From Acidobacteriota bacterium (GTDB lineage Bacteria > Acidobacteriota > Vicinamibacteria > Marinacidobacterales > Marinacidobacteraceae): 32,745 nucleotides of DNA. The position numbers were made by a program, and so were the translations under genes. The notes beneath the pieces were generated by a model. The model made no database searches. It was not told the DNA's origin and worked only from the letters and a program-made list of their open reading frames with translations. Location of the stretch: positions 1 through 32,745 of the forward strand of contig JAJDVI010000086.1 of assembly GCA_022826195.1 (NCBI GenBank), given 5' to 3'. Positions 7,404 through 15,008 of this stretch are shown in pieces. Within the stretch, counting starts at the first letter, position 1. Every line of letters begins with the position of its first letter.

Positions 7404-7838
7404 CTACGGGCGGCGTGAGAGGCAGGCGTCGAGGCTCCAGCGGTCTTCGTGAAAGAGGACGAGGGCCACGATCAGGAGGATGGTTCGCGGGAGAACGTGG
7501 GCGTTGAAGGCGAAGAGCGGTTCGGCGAGGAGGTGTCCGAAGGTGACGAGGATCAGTACTCCGCCGAGTCCGAGGGCGGCCGGCCAGCGCAGCCAGCCCA
7601 GCAGCATGAGGCCGCCGCCGATCAGTTCCACGAAGGGCACCGCGGTCCCGGTCGCCCAGAGCGCCCAGACCGGCAGCCAGGTGTCGGCGTAGGGCTCCAC
7701 GAAGCCCGACTGCGCGTGCGTCAGCGCGCCCACGGTGAACACCTTCCACCAGCCGGCCATGAAGAAGGTCAGGCCGACGATCGCCCGCGCCACGAATGCC
7801 GCGAGCGCCCGGGCATCCGCGGGCGGTCGGGAGGACAC
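7404..7838 (-). CDS. DoxX family integral membrane protein
   Basis: A 144-residue protein with four hydrophobic helices (about residues 10-30, 60-80, 84-106 and 116-134), the size and layout of DoxX/DoxD-like proteins. It begins with GTG at 7838 and lies 19 bp downstream of the molybdoenzyme gene on the same strand, so the two probably form one transcript. DoxX-like proteins are small membrane subunits; some relatives belong to quinone-linked thiosulfate oxidation, and others accompany redox enzymes with no defined role. Next to a sulfite-oxidase-family enzyme, passing electrons to quinone is an attractive inference but is not shown by the sequence. The stop codon is abutted by the repeat block. 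Confidence 0.85.
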   Translation of the reverse strand: MSSRPPADARALAAFVARAIVGLTFFMAGWWKVFTVGALTHAQSGFVEPYADTWLPVWALWATGTAVPFVELIGGGLMLLGWLRWPAALGLGGVLILVTFGHLLAEPLFAFNAHVLPRTILLIVALVLFHEDRWSLDACLSRRP

Positions 7839-7857
7839 GGGGCGCCGACGCGCTCCG

Positions 7858-9021
7858 TCAGGCGATGATCAGCGTCCGGGGGTGCTGGTTGTTCTGCTCG
7901 AGGAAGGTCTGCTTGACCTCGAGTTCCTCGGCCGTCGGCTGGCGGTAGCCGTTCGCGTCGGTGGCGCGCGAGGTGACGGTGTGCTCGCCCGGCGTGGCTC
8001 CGTGCCAGTCGTAGGTGAAGAACTTCCACGAGTACTTCTCGGTCATCGTGGGATCGAGGGTCGCGGCCTCCCACGGCCCGTCGTCCACCCGCACCTCGAC
8101 CGACTCGATGGGAGTGCCGTCGTGCAGGATCACCCCGAAGACGCGGTGGTGGCCGTTCACCTTCGTCACCCGGGCGACGAACGACTTCAGCCGCATCTTC
8201 GTGATCGCGGTCTCGACCCACTTCATCTCGCCGTTGATCATCTCGCCCTTCAGGGTGCGGTACCAGCGCGCCTGGTACTTACCGAGATAGGGATCCTCCT
8301 GCACGTGGATCTCGGAGAGCCACTTGACGTTCGGCGCGCCGTACCAGCCGGGGACCAGCAGCCGGAGCGGCCGTCCCTGGTGGGCGGTCAGCGGTTCGCC
8401 GTTCAGGGCGTAGGCCAGCAGCGGCTCATCCGACAGGCCCTGGTCCCGTGACAGGCTGCGGCCGTACTGCTGGTCGACGGTGAAGGTCCGGCCCCGGAAC
8501 GTCACCTCTTCCTCGCCGTGATCGGCCCCGAAGAAGACGATCTCGCGGGCGCGATCCTGGAGGCCCGCCCGCTCGAGGACCGCCCGCAGCGGGACCCCGG
8601 TCCAGCTCCCGTTGCTCGACAGCCCGTTCAACGGACCCCGGTTGCCCGAGCACTCGAACCCGAACACCAGCTCCCGGCTCGGCATCGCCCGGAGGTCGGC
8701 CAGCGACAGGTTCAGCGTGGAGTTCACCATGCCCGAAACCTTCAGCCGGTAGGTGTCCGGATCGACGTCCGGATGGCCGTAGTGCTGGGTGGTGAACCAC
8801 TGATCGGCCGGGGTGAGCGCCCCATCGATGTTCCGCACGTCGATGATGCGGCGGTCCGGCGTCCGCGCCAGCACGATCTCGTCCGGCAGGTCGGTGAACT
8901 CGACCAGTTCCTCACCCTGCGCGAGGGCGGGAAACGCCCATTCCGGCACTCCGAAGACCCCGAGACCGGCCAGTGCGACGCCGCCCTGGAGAACTTCGCG
9001 ACGAGTCGTCTGCTTCGACAT
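7858..9021 (-). CDS. Sulfite oxidase-family molybdenum-cofactor oxidoreductase, Tat-exported
   Basis: A 387-residue Moco enzyme, distinct from the lipoprotein at the left end of the window. Arg7-Arg8 (TTRREVLQGG) opens a Tat signal peptide that ends around FPALA-Q, without a lipobox, so a soluble periplasmic enzyme is expected. The Moco domain includes FECSGN with the predicted molybdenum ligand Cys124. The C-terminal region has the dimerisation-domain signature VEVRVDDGPWEAA and TSRATDANGYRQP. The ATG at 9021 is preferred over one at 9039 because AAGGGGAAGAAAG lies just upstream of it. The DoxX gene follows and is the likely partner. The substrate (sulfite or another small molecule) cannot be read from the sequence. 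A TAGCAT -10 candidate lies at 9094-9099 on the minus strand. Confidence 0.92.
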   Translation of the reverse strand: MSKQTTRREVLQGGVALAGLGVFGVPEWAFPALAQGEELVEFTDLPDEIVLARTPDRRIIDVRNIDGALTPADQWFTTQHYGHPDVDPDTYRLKVSGMVNSTLNLSLADLRAMPSRELVFGFECSGNRGPLNGLSSNGSWTGVPLRAVLERAGLQDRAREIVFFGADHGEEEVTFRGRTFTVDQQYGRSLSRDQGLSDEPLLAYALNGEPLTAHQGRPLRLLVPGWYGAPNVKWLSEIHVQEDPYLGKYQARWYRTLKGEMINGEMKWVETAITKMRLKSFVARVTKVNGHHRVFGVILHDGTPIESVEVRVDDGPWEAATLDPTMTEKYSWKFFTYDWHGATPGEHTVTSRATDANGYRQPTAEELEVKQTFLEQNNQHPRTLIIA

Positions 9022-9117
9022 GACTTTCTTCCCCTTCAATGCAACGCCCCGTCGCGCGGCGACGGACCGGGTTGCCTGCTGCTTGTGACCCTCATGCTAC
9101 CAGCCGAGGTGGTCCTT

Positions 9118-10809
9118 TCATTCCCGGACGAACAGGAATCCCCGGGCCCGGCCGGCCGAAAGCTCGAACCCCCGGGCGCGGGCCGCGGCCGGGTCGGGCA
9201 GGAAACGGACCGTCCCGCGGTCCCAGGCGTACACCGGCGAAGGTCCTTCCGGGTCCTCGAACACCGGATCCAGCGCCCGCTCCCCGTTCACGCCCACCAG
9301 GGTGAGCCCGGGACGGGCGTCCAGCCGCACTTCGTAGGTCACGTCCAGTTCCCGGCAGCGGTAGGTGCCGGCAAGCTCCACCATGTCGGCGAGGGCGGGC
9401 TCCGCCGCTTCGCGCGGGTACGCCTCGACGCGGACATAGCGGAAATCCCGCTGTCCCGGCTGGCGAAGGACGAAACCGTCCGGCCGGGGCCCGAGCCGCA
9501 GCCGGGTATCTCCGGCGAATCCGGAGAGTTCGCCCTCGACGACGGACAGCGCGGTTTCGCCGCCGCCCCGGACCAGAACGAGCCCCGCGTCCTTTCGCTC
9601 GATGGAGGCAATCGACGCGGAGGCGGCCTCCCAGAACCGCCCGGGACGGATCGGCAGCTCTCTCCCCGTCCCCGCGCGATCGGGATCCCGCGGCGGCGCC
9701 ATCTCGCCAGCGAGGAACAGGTCGGCTACCCGCCGCGAGAGCGCTCCCGGATCCGCGCTCGCGGAGTTGCAGAGCACGAAAACCGCGAACGCCTGGTCGG
9801 GGAAGCGGAGTGCGTACGTGCGGAAGCCCACCCACGAACCGCCGTGCGAGACGGTGGGAAGCCCGCGATACGCGCCCAGCGAGAGCCCCCCGGCATAGTC
9901 CTGGACCGAGCCGTCTGCGAACCGCCCGGGTTCCAGGAGGCGCCGGAGCAGGCCGGGCCCCAGCGCCGCCGGGTCGAGGAACATCCTCTCCCAGTGTGCG
10001 AGTTCGTTGACCGACGTCATGAGGCCGCCGTCACCGACCATTTCGAGCGTGGTCGCATCCACCTCGAACCCGCCGCCGTCGGCCTCGGGAAGCGGCCGAT
10101 ACCCGGTGGCGCGGCCCGGGACCAATTCCCGGTAGCGGTCATGAAAGCGGCTGTTCCGCATTCCCACCGGCGCGAGGAGGTGCTCGCCGGCGAACTGCCG
10201 GAGCGTGAGGCCGGAGACGCGGGGGATCAGTTCCGCGAGGAGCCAGTAACCGGAGTTGGAGTAGAGGTATTCCGTTCCCGGGTCGAAGTTCAGCCGCTCG
10301 AGCTGGCGCAGCGCCCGGAGGACGTCCGTATCGGTGTAGTGGGCGTCATCCCCGAATCCCCTCAGGGACATGACCACCAGGTAGTCGCGGATTCCGCTCG
10401 TGTGGTGGACGAGATGCCGGATGCGGACGGGGTCCGCCCAGTCCGGGAGGTCGGGAAAGTGGTTGCGGAGGGGATCGTCAAGCGTCAGGAGTCCCTGGTC
10501 CTCGGCGACCAGTACGGCCGCGACCGTGAACTGCTTGGACACCGACGCCATTCGGAACATCGAGTCCGGGGTGAGGGGGACGCCATGATCCAGATTCGCC
10601 ATCCCGTACGCCCCGCGGAACACGAACTCGCCGTTGCGGAGCGCGCCGGCAGCGCAGCCCGGGGAGTCGTCCCGGTCCCATTCGGCGAAGACCGCGTCGA
10701 GATCGGCGGCCGCAGGCTGGCCGGCGGCGACGCCGGGAATTGCGAGAACGAGGGCAAGCGGAAGCACGCAACGGGGCGCACTCCGGCGCTCCCGGCTGGC
10801 CGCCCTCAT
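9118..10809 (-). CDS. Serine hydrolase of the class C beta-lactamase / D-alanyl-aminopeptidase fold
   Basis: A 563-residue exported penicillin-binding-like serine hydrolase. A signal peptide ends near residue 30 (LAIPGVAAG). The active-site set is complete: Ser89-x-x-Lys92 (SVSK), Tyr183-Ser-Asn185 and His322-Gly-Gly324 (in place of KTG, as is common in the esterase-like and DmpB-like members). The hydrolase domain ends near 370. A further 190 residues form a beta-rich C-terminal extension of the kind found on D-aminopeptidase-like members. It is probably a periplasmic peptidase or esterase rather than a resistance enzyme. It starts four bases after the DUF1820 stop codon, so the two are almost certainly cotranscribed. 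The ATG at 10809 is chosen because the longer ORF runs back through the DUF1820 gene. Confidence 0.9.
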   Translation of the reverse strand: MRAASRERRSAPRCVLPLALVLAIPGVAAGQPAAADLDAVFAEWDRDDSPGCAAGALRNGEFVFRGAYGMANLDHGVPLTPDSMFRMASVSKQFTVAAVLVAEDQGLLTLDDPLRNHFPDLPDWADPVRIRHLVHHTSGIRDYLVVMSLRGFGDDAHYTDTDVLRALRQLERLNFDPGTEYLYSNSGYWLLAELIPRVSGLTLRQFAGEHLLAPVGMRNSRFHDRYRELVPGRATGYRPLPEADGGGFEVDATTLEMVGDGGLMTSVNELAHWERMFLDPAALGPGLLRRLLEPGRFADGSVQDYAGGLSLGAYRGLPTVSHGGSWVGFRTYALRFPDQAFAVFVLCNSASADPGALSRRVADLFLAGEMAPPRDPDRAGTGRELPIRPGRFWEAASASIASIERKDAGLVLVRGGGETALSVVEGELSGFAGDTRLRLGPRPDGFVLRQPGQRDFRYVRVEAYPREAAEPALADMVELAGTYRCRELDVTYEVRLDARPGLTLVGVNGERALDPVFEDPEGPSPVYAWDRGTVRFLPDPAAARARGFELSAGRARGFLFVRE

Positions 10810-10813
10810 CCGG

Positions 10814-11161
10814 TTACGAGTCCGATGCCGGGGCCGGAATCGGCGTGGGGAACAACCGTACTTCGCCCTTGGGTCCGCCCGCGGCGCCCGGGGTGATCCG
10901 GGCCTCGCCCTCCCGCTCGACCTGGTCGATCCGGAGCACCGCATGGAGCGGCACGAAGGTGCGGGGCACGCCCTTGAACTCGTTGGCGATCCGCTCGCGG
11001 GAGGGATCGATGACCTTTCTGGTCTCGTCCCGGAAGATCAGGTCCGCGATCTCCACGAAGCCGAAGATGCCGCCCTGGCTGACCGAACGGGCATAGACCT
11101 CGTACACCTCCCCCTGATTCAGAAACGTCACGCGGTACACGGTGTTCTGGTTCACGTCCAT
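10814..11161 (-). CDS. DUF1820 family protein
   Basis: A 115-residue soluble protein recognisable as DUF1820: the N-terminal YRVTFLNQGEVYEVYARSV, then GFVEIADLIF, and FVPLHAVLRIDQVE. The family is short, cytoplasmic and of unknown function, best known from Gammaproteobacteria. The C-terminal 25 residues are Gly/Pro-rich and probably disordered. The ATG at 11161 marks where family similarity begins; the open frame continues upstream to 11350 through the divergent gene and is not believed. The serine hydrolase gene follows after four bases. A GATAAT hexamer lies 22 bases before the start on the same strand. Confidence 0.85.
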   Translation of the reverse strand: MDVNQNTVYRVTFLNQGEVYEVYARSVSQGGIFGFVEIADLIFRDETRKVIDPSRERIANEFKGVPRTFVPLHAVLRIDQVEREGEARITPGAAGGPKGEVRLFPTPIPAPASDS

Positions 11162-11183
11162 GGAAGCGGCCGGGGCGGGCCGG

Positions 11184-11210
11184 ATTATCCCACTGGGTCC
11201 GCCGGTAAAA
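11184..11210. promoter_or_regulatory. Divergent promoter region between DUF1820 and the PLP-enzyme gene
   Basis: Two -10-like hexamers face outward. On the minus strand GATAAT (11189 to 11184) is 22 bases before the DUF1820 ATG. On the plus strand TAAAAT (11205-11210) is nine bases before the TTG at 11220. Both match five of six consensus positions. No strong -35 hexamer is seen for either. Together they favour a 58-bp intergenic region, with the PLP-enzyme gene starting at 11220 rather than at the ATG at 11160, which overlaps the DUF1820 start codon. Confidence 0.45.
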
Positions 11211-11219
11211 TCCGCGACC

Positions 11220-12398
11220 TTGTCCTCGCCCGAACCGAAACCCGATCGGGAGACCAGGGGCTTCGCCACCCGCGCCATCCACGCCGGGCAACATCCCGAT
11301 TCCGGCAGCGGCGCGGTCGTCGTTCCCCTCGTCCAGGCCGCCACCTTCATCCAGAAGTCGCCGGGCCAGCCGGGGGACTACGAATACTCGCGGACCGGGA
11401 ATCCGACCCGGGACGCGGTGGAAGTCAACCTCGCGTCCCTCGAGGGGGGTGTCGGCGCGGTTGCCTGCGCATCGGGAATGGCCGCGATCGTGATGGCGTT
11501 CGATCTGGTCGAGAGCGGCGGCCGGGTGGTCGCCACGAGCGACAGCTACGGCGGCACGTACCGCGTCGGGGAGAACGTGCTGCGTCCCCGGGGTCTCGAC
11601 TTCACCTGGCTGGACACGAGCGACACGGAAGCCACCCTCCGGGAACTGGACGCGGGAGCGGCGATGCTGTTCCTCGAGACACCCACCAATCCCATGCTCC
11701 GGGTCGCCGACCTGGAGACCCTTTCCGAGGCGGCCCATGCGGCCGGGGCCGTGGTGGTGGTGGACAACACCTTCATGTCCCCCTACTTCCAGCGGCCGCT
11801 GGAACTGGGCGCCGACATCGTGGTGCACTCGTCCACCAAGTACCTGAACGGCCACAGCGACGGGGTGGGCGGCATCCTGGTGGCGCGGGATCCCGAACAC
11901 CACGAGCGCTTCAAGTACCTTCAGAACGCCGCGGGCGCGATCCTCTCGCCGTTCGAGTCCTGGCTGCTGCTGCGGAGCACCAAGACCCTCGCGCTCCGCA
12001 TGGAGCGCCACGACCGGAACGCCCGGGAGATCGCCCGGATGCTCGTGGAACACCCCGAGGTCGGGGCGGTCCACTACCCGGGACTCCCGGACCATCCCGG
12101 ACACGAACTCGCCCGCCGCCAGATGAGCGGTTTCGGCGGCATGCTGTCGTTCGACGTGGGCACCATGGAGCGCGCCCGCCGGGTCATGGAGGGGCTGCGC
12201 CTCTTCCACATCGCCGAGAGTCTGGGAGGCGTCGAGAGCCTTGCGAACCATCCCGCCACCATGACCCACGCCTCCATTCCGGAGCCGATGCGCCGCGCCC
12301 TCGGCATCGGGGACGGGCTGGTGCGGCTCTCGGTGGGGATCGAGGACATCGCGGACCTTCGCGCGGACCTGGAAGACGCGCTGGAAACGCTCGGCTAG
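11220..12398 (+). CDS. Cys/Met metabolism PLP-dependent enzyme (cystathionine gamma-synthase / gamma-lyase family)
   Basis: A 392-residue fold-type I PLP enzyme. It opens with the family N-terminus ATRAIHAGQ and continues with YSRTGNPTRDAVE, CASGMAAI and ETPTNPMLRVADL. The PLP lysine is Lys207 in SSTKYLNGHSD. The C-terminal part has SLGGVESLANHPATMTH and RLSVGIED, as in cystathionine gamma-synthases, gamma-lyases and O-acylhomoserine sulfhydrylases. Which reaction it performs cannot be decided by eye. A cystathionine beta-synthase elsewhere in the window suggests transsulfuration from homocysteine to cysteine, with this protein as the lyase, or a separate methionine route. The TTG at 11220 is preferred because it sits just before the conserved region and after a -10-like box; the alternative ATG is at 11160. 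The acylphosphatase start overlaps its stop codon. Confidence 0.9.
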   Translation: MSSPEPKPDRETRGFATRAIHAGQHPDSGSGAVVVPLVQAATFIQKSPGQPGDYEYSRTGNPTRDAVEVNLASLEGGVGAVACASGMAAIVMAFDLVESGGRVVATSDSYGGTYRVGENVLRPRGLDFTWLDTSDTEATLRELDAGAAMLFLETPTNPMLRVADLETLSEAAHAAGAVVVVDNTFMSPYFQRPLELGADIVVHSSTKYLNGHSDGVGGILVARDPEHHERFKYLQNAAGAILSPFESWLLLRSTKTLALRMERHDRNAREIARMLVEHPEVGAVHYPGLPDHPGHELARRQMSGFGGMLSFDVGTMERARRVMEGLRLFHIAESLGGVESLANHPATMTHASIPEPMRRALGIGDGLVRLSVGIEDIADLRADLEDALETLG

Positions 12399-12691
12399 TG
12401 GCGGGCGAAGACCGGATCGCCCGACGCTATCTCGTGACCGGACTGGTGCAGGGCGTCGGTTTCCGCTGGACCGCCCAGCGCGTTGCCCGCTCGCTGGGCA
12501 TCACCGGCACAGTGCGCAACCTGCCGGACGGGACCGTGGAGATCGAAGCCCACGGCGGCCCGGAGGCCGTGGAGAGCCTGCGGGAGGCGCTCCGAACGCG
12601 CATGCCCGGCCGGGTGGAGGCCGTCCGCGAAGATCGGCTCGAGAGTTCTGGACAAGGAGGAACACCCGGTGACTTCCGGGTGGTCTTCTGA
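12398..12691 (+). CDS. acyP: Acylphosphatase
   Basis: A 97-residue enzyme that hydrolyses carboxyl-phosphate bonds of acyl phosphates in the cytoplasm. The signature GLVQGVGFRW carries the phosphate-binding arginine, and GTVRNLPDGTVEIEA carries the catalytic asparagine, both in the family arrangement and at the usual total length. The GTG start shares one base with the TAG stop of the PLP-enzyme gene (TAGTG). Its own 3' end overlaps the apt start by 23 bases, so the three genes form one translationally linked unit. Confidence 0.9.
   Translation: MAGEDRIARRYLVTGLVQGVGFRWTAQRVARSLGITGTVRNLPDGTVEIEAHGGPEAVESLREALRTRMPGRVEAVREDRLESSGQGGTPGDFRVVF
12654..12660 (+). promoter_or_regulatory. Strong Shine-Dalgarno sequence for apt, inside the acylphosphatase gene
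   Basis: AAGGAGG ends eight bases before the GTG at 12669. It lies within the last codons of the acylphosphatase gene and decides the apt start, since the open frame itself extends back to 12483. It is one of the few strong ribosome-binding sites in the window. Confidence 0.8.
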
Positions 12692-13226
12692 CCCGGCGCT
12701 CGTCGCCCGGCTGAAGGCGCGCATCCGGACCATTCCCGATTTTCCGGAGCCGGGTGTCCTGTTCCGCGACGTCACCCCCCTCCTGGGAAACCCGGAGGCG
12801 TTCCCGGAAGCGGTCGCCGCGATGACCTCCCGGTTCGAGGGGTCGCAGGTGGACGCGGTCGCGGCCATCGAGAGCCGCGGCTTCCTGCTGGGCGGCGGCG
12901 TCGCCGAACGGCTGAACGCCGGTCTCGTGCCGTTGCGGAAGCCGGGAAAACTCCCGGCGGAGACGCTGAGCGAGGCCTACGATCTGGAGTACGGCCAGGC
13001 CGCCCTCGAGATCCACGCGGACGCGCTGGTGGCGGGCGAGCGGACGCTCATCGTGGACGACGTCCTCGCCACCGGGGGCACCGCGGCCGCCGCTTTCCGG
13101 CTCTGCCGGCGGCTCGGGGCGAACGTGGTGGGGTTCTCGTTCCTGCTGGCGCTTCCGCCGCTCGGCGGACTCCGGCGGCTCGCGGACCTGGGTCCGCCGG
13201 TGCGGACCGTCCTGGAGTATTCGTAG
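12669..13226 (+). CDS. apt: Adenine phosphoribosyltransferase
   Basis: A 185-residue purine-salvage enzyme that makes AMP from adenine and PRPP. The N-terminus has the Apt-specific IPDFPEPGVLFRDVTPLL, followed by AAIESRGFLLGG and LRKPGKLP. The PRPP-binding loop is LIVDDVLATGGTA with Asp130-Asp131. The length is close to the family's usual 170-185 residues. Start: GTG at 12669, directly after AAGGAGG. It overlaps the acylphosphatase gene and is followed by the tRNA-Arg gene 78 bp later. Confidence 0.95.
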   Translation: MTSGWSSDPALVARLKARIRTIPDFPEPGVLFRDVTPLLGNPEAFPEAVAAMTSRFEGSQVDAVAAIESRGFLLGGGVAERLNAGLVPLRKPGKLPAETLSEAYDLEYGQAALEIHADALVAGERTLIVDDVLATGGTAAAAFRLCRRLGANVVGFSFLLALPPLGGLRRLADLGPPVRTVLEYS

Positions 13227-13304
13227 GGGTCGCTCTCCCGGATTCCGTCCGGCCGGCCGTCCTGCGCGGGGTACGATTCCCCGGGCATCGTCCGGCGGTC
13301 CGAT

Positions 13305-13378
13305 GCGCCTGTAGCTCAGGTGGATAGAGCGACGGATTCCTAATCCGTAGGTCGCAGGTTCGAGTCCTGCCAGGCGTA
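13305..13378 (+). tRNA. tRNA-Arg (anticodon CCU)
   Basis: A full cloverleaf can be drawn. The acceptor stem is GCGCCTG with CAGGCGT (G-U at the first pair) and discriminator A13378. The D-arm is GCTC...GAGC. The anticodon stem ACGGA/TCCGT closes a TTCCTAA loop with anticodon CCT, reading the rare arginine codon AGG. The T-arm is GCAGG-TTCGAGT-CCTGC. The 3' CCA is not encoded. A TACGAT at 13272-13277 might be its -10 box, with weak support. The MscS gene starts 30 bp downstream. Confidence 0.95.
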
Positions 13379-13408
13379 CGCCGCCCGTCGCACCCCCCTG
13401 AAACACGA

Positions 13409-14986
13409 ATGAGTGACCAAGCCCGCATGACCTTCCGTTTGGCGCTGGCGGCGCTGCTCGCCCTCGGTGCAGCGGCCCACGCCCAGACGCCGGCGGCCGA
13501 GGACCTTCGCAGTCCCCGGACGACGCTCGACACCTTCCTCGGCGGTCAACTGCAGCAGGACGTCCCCTGGGACCGCGTCACCGCCACGCTCGACTTCGAG
13601 GCGGGGGTCTCTCCGGACGAACAACGCCTCGCCGCCGGGCAGTTGAAGTCGGTGCTCGACGGGCGAGGGCTCTTCGTGCGGATGAACGGCGTCCCCGCCG
13701 ATCCCGACTACCTCGATCCGGATTCGCGCCAGGCGGTATTCGCGCCCTTCCCCATCCGGCTGCCGGCGTTCGAGCTCCGGCGCGGCGACGACCTGGGGTG
13801 GCGAATCTCCGCGAGCACGGTGCGCGCCACCGAAAGCCTCTACGACGAGACGTTCTCCTGGTACGCCCGCCGGTTGCTGGAGGTCCTCCCCCCGGTGGTC
13901 GAGCGTTCGTTCCTGGGGTTCACCCTCTGGCAGTTCATCGGGCTCGCCATCCTCGCCGGACTCGCCTGGCTGGCGCAGTGGCTGCTCAGGATCTTCTTTC
14001 ACGGCTTCCTGGTGCGGTTCGCCCGCCGGCATACCGAATGGGCCGGGCCGGAACTCGAGTCCGCGGCGCTCCCCGCGTCCTGGCTCGTCTCGTTCTGGGT
14101 CTTTCACCGGTTCCTGGCCGATCTGCGCTTTCCCGTACTGGTGAACCAGGTCCTCAACGTCCTGCTCGACCTGGTCCTGGCCGGAATCACCGTCTGGTTG
14201 GCGTTCCGCGCGATCGAAGCGATCTGCTCGAAGCTGGAGGCGATCGCCGCGCGGACCGAGACCAGTGTGGACGACCACCTGGTGCCTCTGGCCCGGACCG
14301 CGCTGCGGGTGGGCTCGGTGATCCTCGCCTTCCTGCTGATTGCCCAGAGCCAGGGCTATTCGATCACCACCCTGATTGCCGGGCTGGGTCTCGGCGGTCT
14401 CGCCATCGCGCTCGCGGCGCAGGAGACCCTCGCCAACGTGCTCGGCTCGCTGGCGATTGTCGGCGACCGGCCGTTCCAGGTCGGGGACTGGGTGCTGGTC
14501 GACGGCCACGAAGGCACCGTGGAGCGCGTCGGGCTCCGGTCAACCCGGGTGCGGACGTTCTACGACTCGGTGGTCAGCGTTCCCAACAGCAAGGTGGCCA
14601 ACTCCGTCGTGGACAACATGGGCCAGCGCAAGTTCCGGCGGATGAAGCACATGCTGGCGCTCCGCTACGACACCGATCCCGACCGGATCCAGGCGTTCGT
14701 GGACGGGATCCGGGGCCTGATCCTCAAGAACCCGGCGATGCGCCACGACTACTTCGAGATCCACCTGAACCGGTTCGCGGACTCTTCGGTGGACGTCCTC
14801 GTCTACTGCTTCTTCCGGGTCCCCAACTGGCACGAGGAACTGAGCGAGCGGCACAACTTCCTGCTCTCCATCCTGCGGCTCGCGAAGGAGATCGGCGTGG
14901 ACTTCGCGTTCCCGACCCGCACGCTGGCACTCGAACACCCGCCGGGTGACGGGGATTCGTTCCCCGCGGAACCACCCGGCCGATAG
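13409..14986 (+). CDS. MscS-family mechanosensitive ion channel
   Basis: A 525-residue inner-membrane channel. A signal peptide (residues 1-25, ending AAHA-Q) precedes a periplasmic domain of about 140 residues. Membrane helices lie near 172-197, 223-243, 248-270 and 301-316, followed by the pore-lining helix at about 321-345. That helix has the Gly/Ala pattern GLGLGGLAIALAAQETLANV. The MscS beta-domain follows (FQVGDWVLVDGHEGTVERVG and VSVPNSKVANS), then the cytoplasmic alpha/beta domain. It opens under membrane tension to release solutes. Met7 (13427) is an equally possible start; neither has a clear ribosome-binding site. mtgA follows after 22 bases. Confidence 0.93.
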   Translation: MSDQARMTFRLALAALLALGAAAHAQTPAAEDLRSPRTTLDTFLGGQLQQDVPWDRVTATLDFEAGVSPDEQRLAAGQLKSVLDGRGLFVRMNGVPADPDYLDPDSRQAVFAPFPIRLPAFELRRGDDLGWRISASTVRATESLYDETFSWYARRLLEVLPPVVERSFLGFTLWQFIGLAILAGLAWLAQWLLRIFFHGFLVRFARRHTEWAGPELESAALPASWLVSFWVFHRFLADLRFPVLVNQVLNVLLDLVLAGITVWLAFRAIEAICSKLEAIAARTETSVDDHLVPLARTALRVGSVILAFLLIAQSQGYSITTLIAGLGLGGLAIALAAQETLANVLGSLAIVGDRPFQVGDWVLVDGHEGTVERVGLRSTRVRTFYDSVVSVPNSKVANSVVDNMGQRKFRRMKHMLALRYDTDPDRIQAFVDGIRGLILKNPAMRHDYFEIHLNRFADSSVDVLVYCFFRVPNWHEELSERHNFLLSILRLAKEIGVDFAFPTRTLALEHPPGDGDSFPAEPPGR

Positions 14987-15008
14987 CGGCTCCGAGCCGC
15001 CCGGTCTC

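Noticed and set aside
4487..7507. A 1006-residue plus-strand open frame opposite the M14 peptidase
   Set aside because: Its translation has no family motifs, while the opposite strand encodes a complete M14 enzyme with all catalytic residues. It also runs through the repeat block.
9118..10809. Antibiotic-resistance beta-lactamase
   Set aside because: The SxxK/YxN pair is present, but the third motif is HGG and there is a long C-terminal beta extension, which fits D-aminopeptidase or esterase-like relatives better than AmpC.
8518..10896. A 792-residue plus-strand open frame opposite the Moco and serine hydrolase genes
   Set aside because: No recognisable domain; the antisense genes have complete active sites and signal peptides.
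11142..11219. PLP-enzyme start at 11142 or at the ATG at 11160
   Set aside because: It would overlap the DUF1820 start region and remove any space for divergent promoters. The extra residues look unlike the family, whereas the TTG at 11220 lies just before the conserved N-terminus.
13305..13378. tRNA-Arg as attachment site for the integrase at the right edge
   Set aside because: It is 19 kb from the integrase, flanked by ordinary genes, and I see no second copy of its 3' end in the window.
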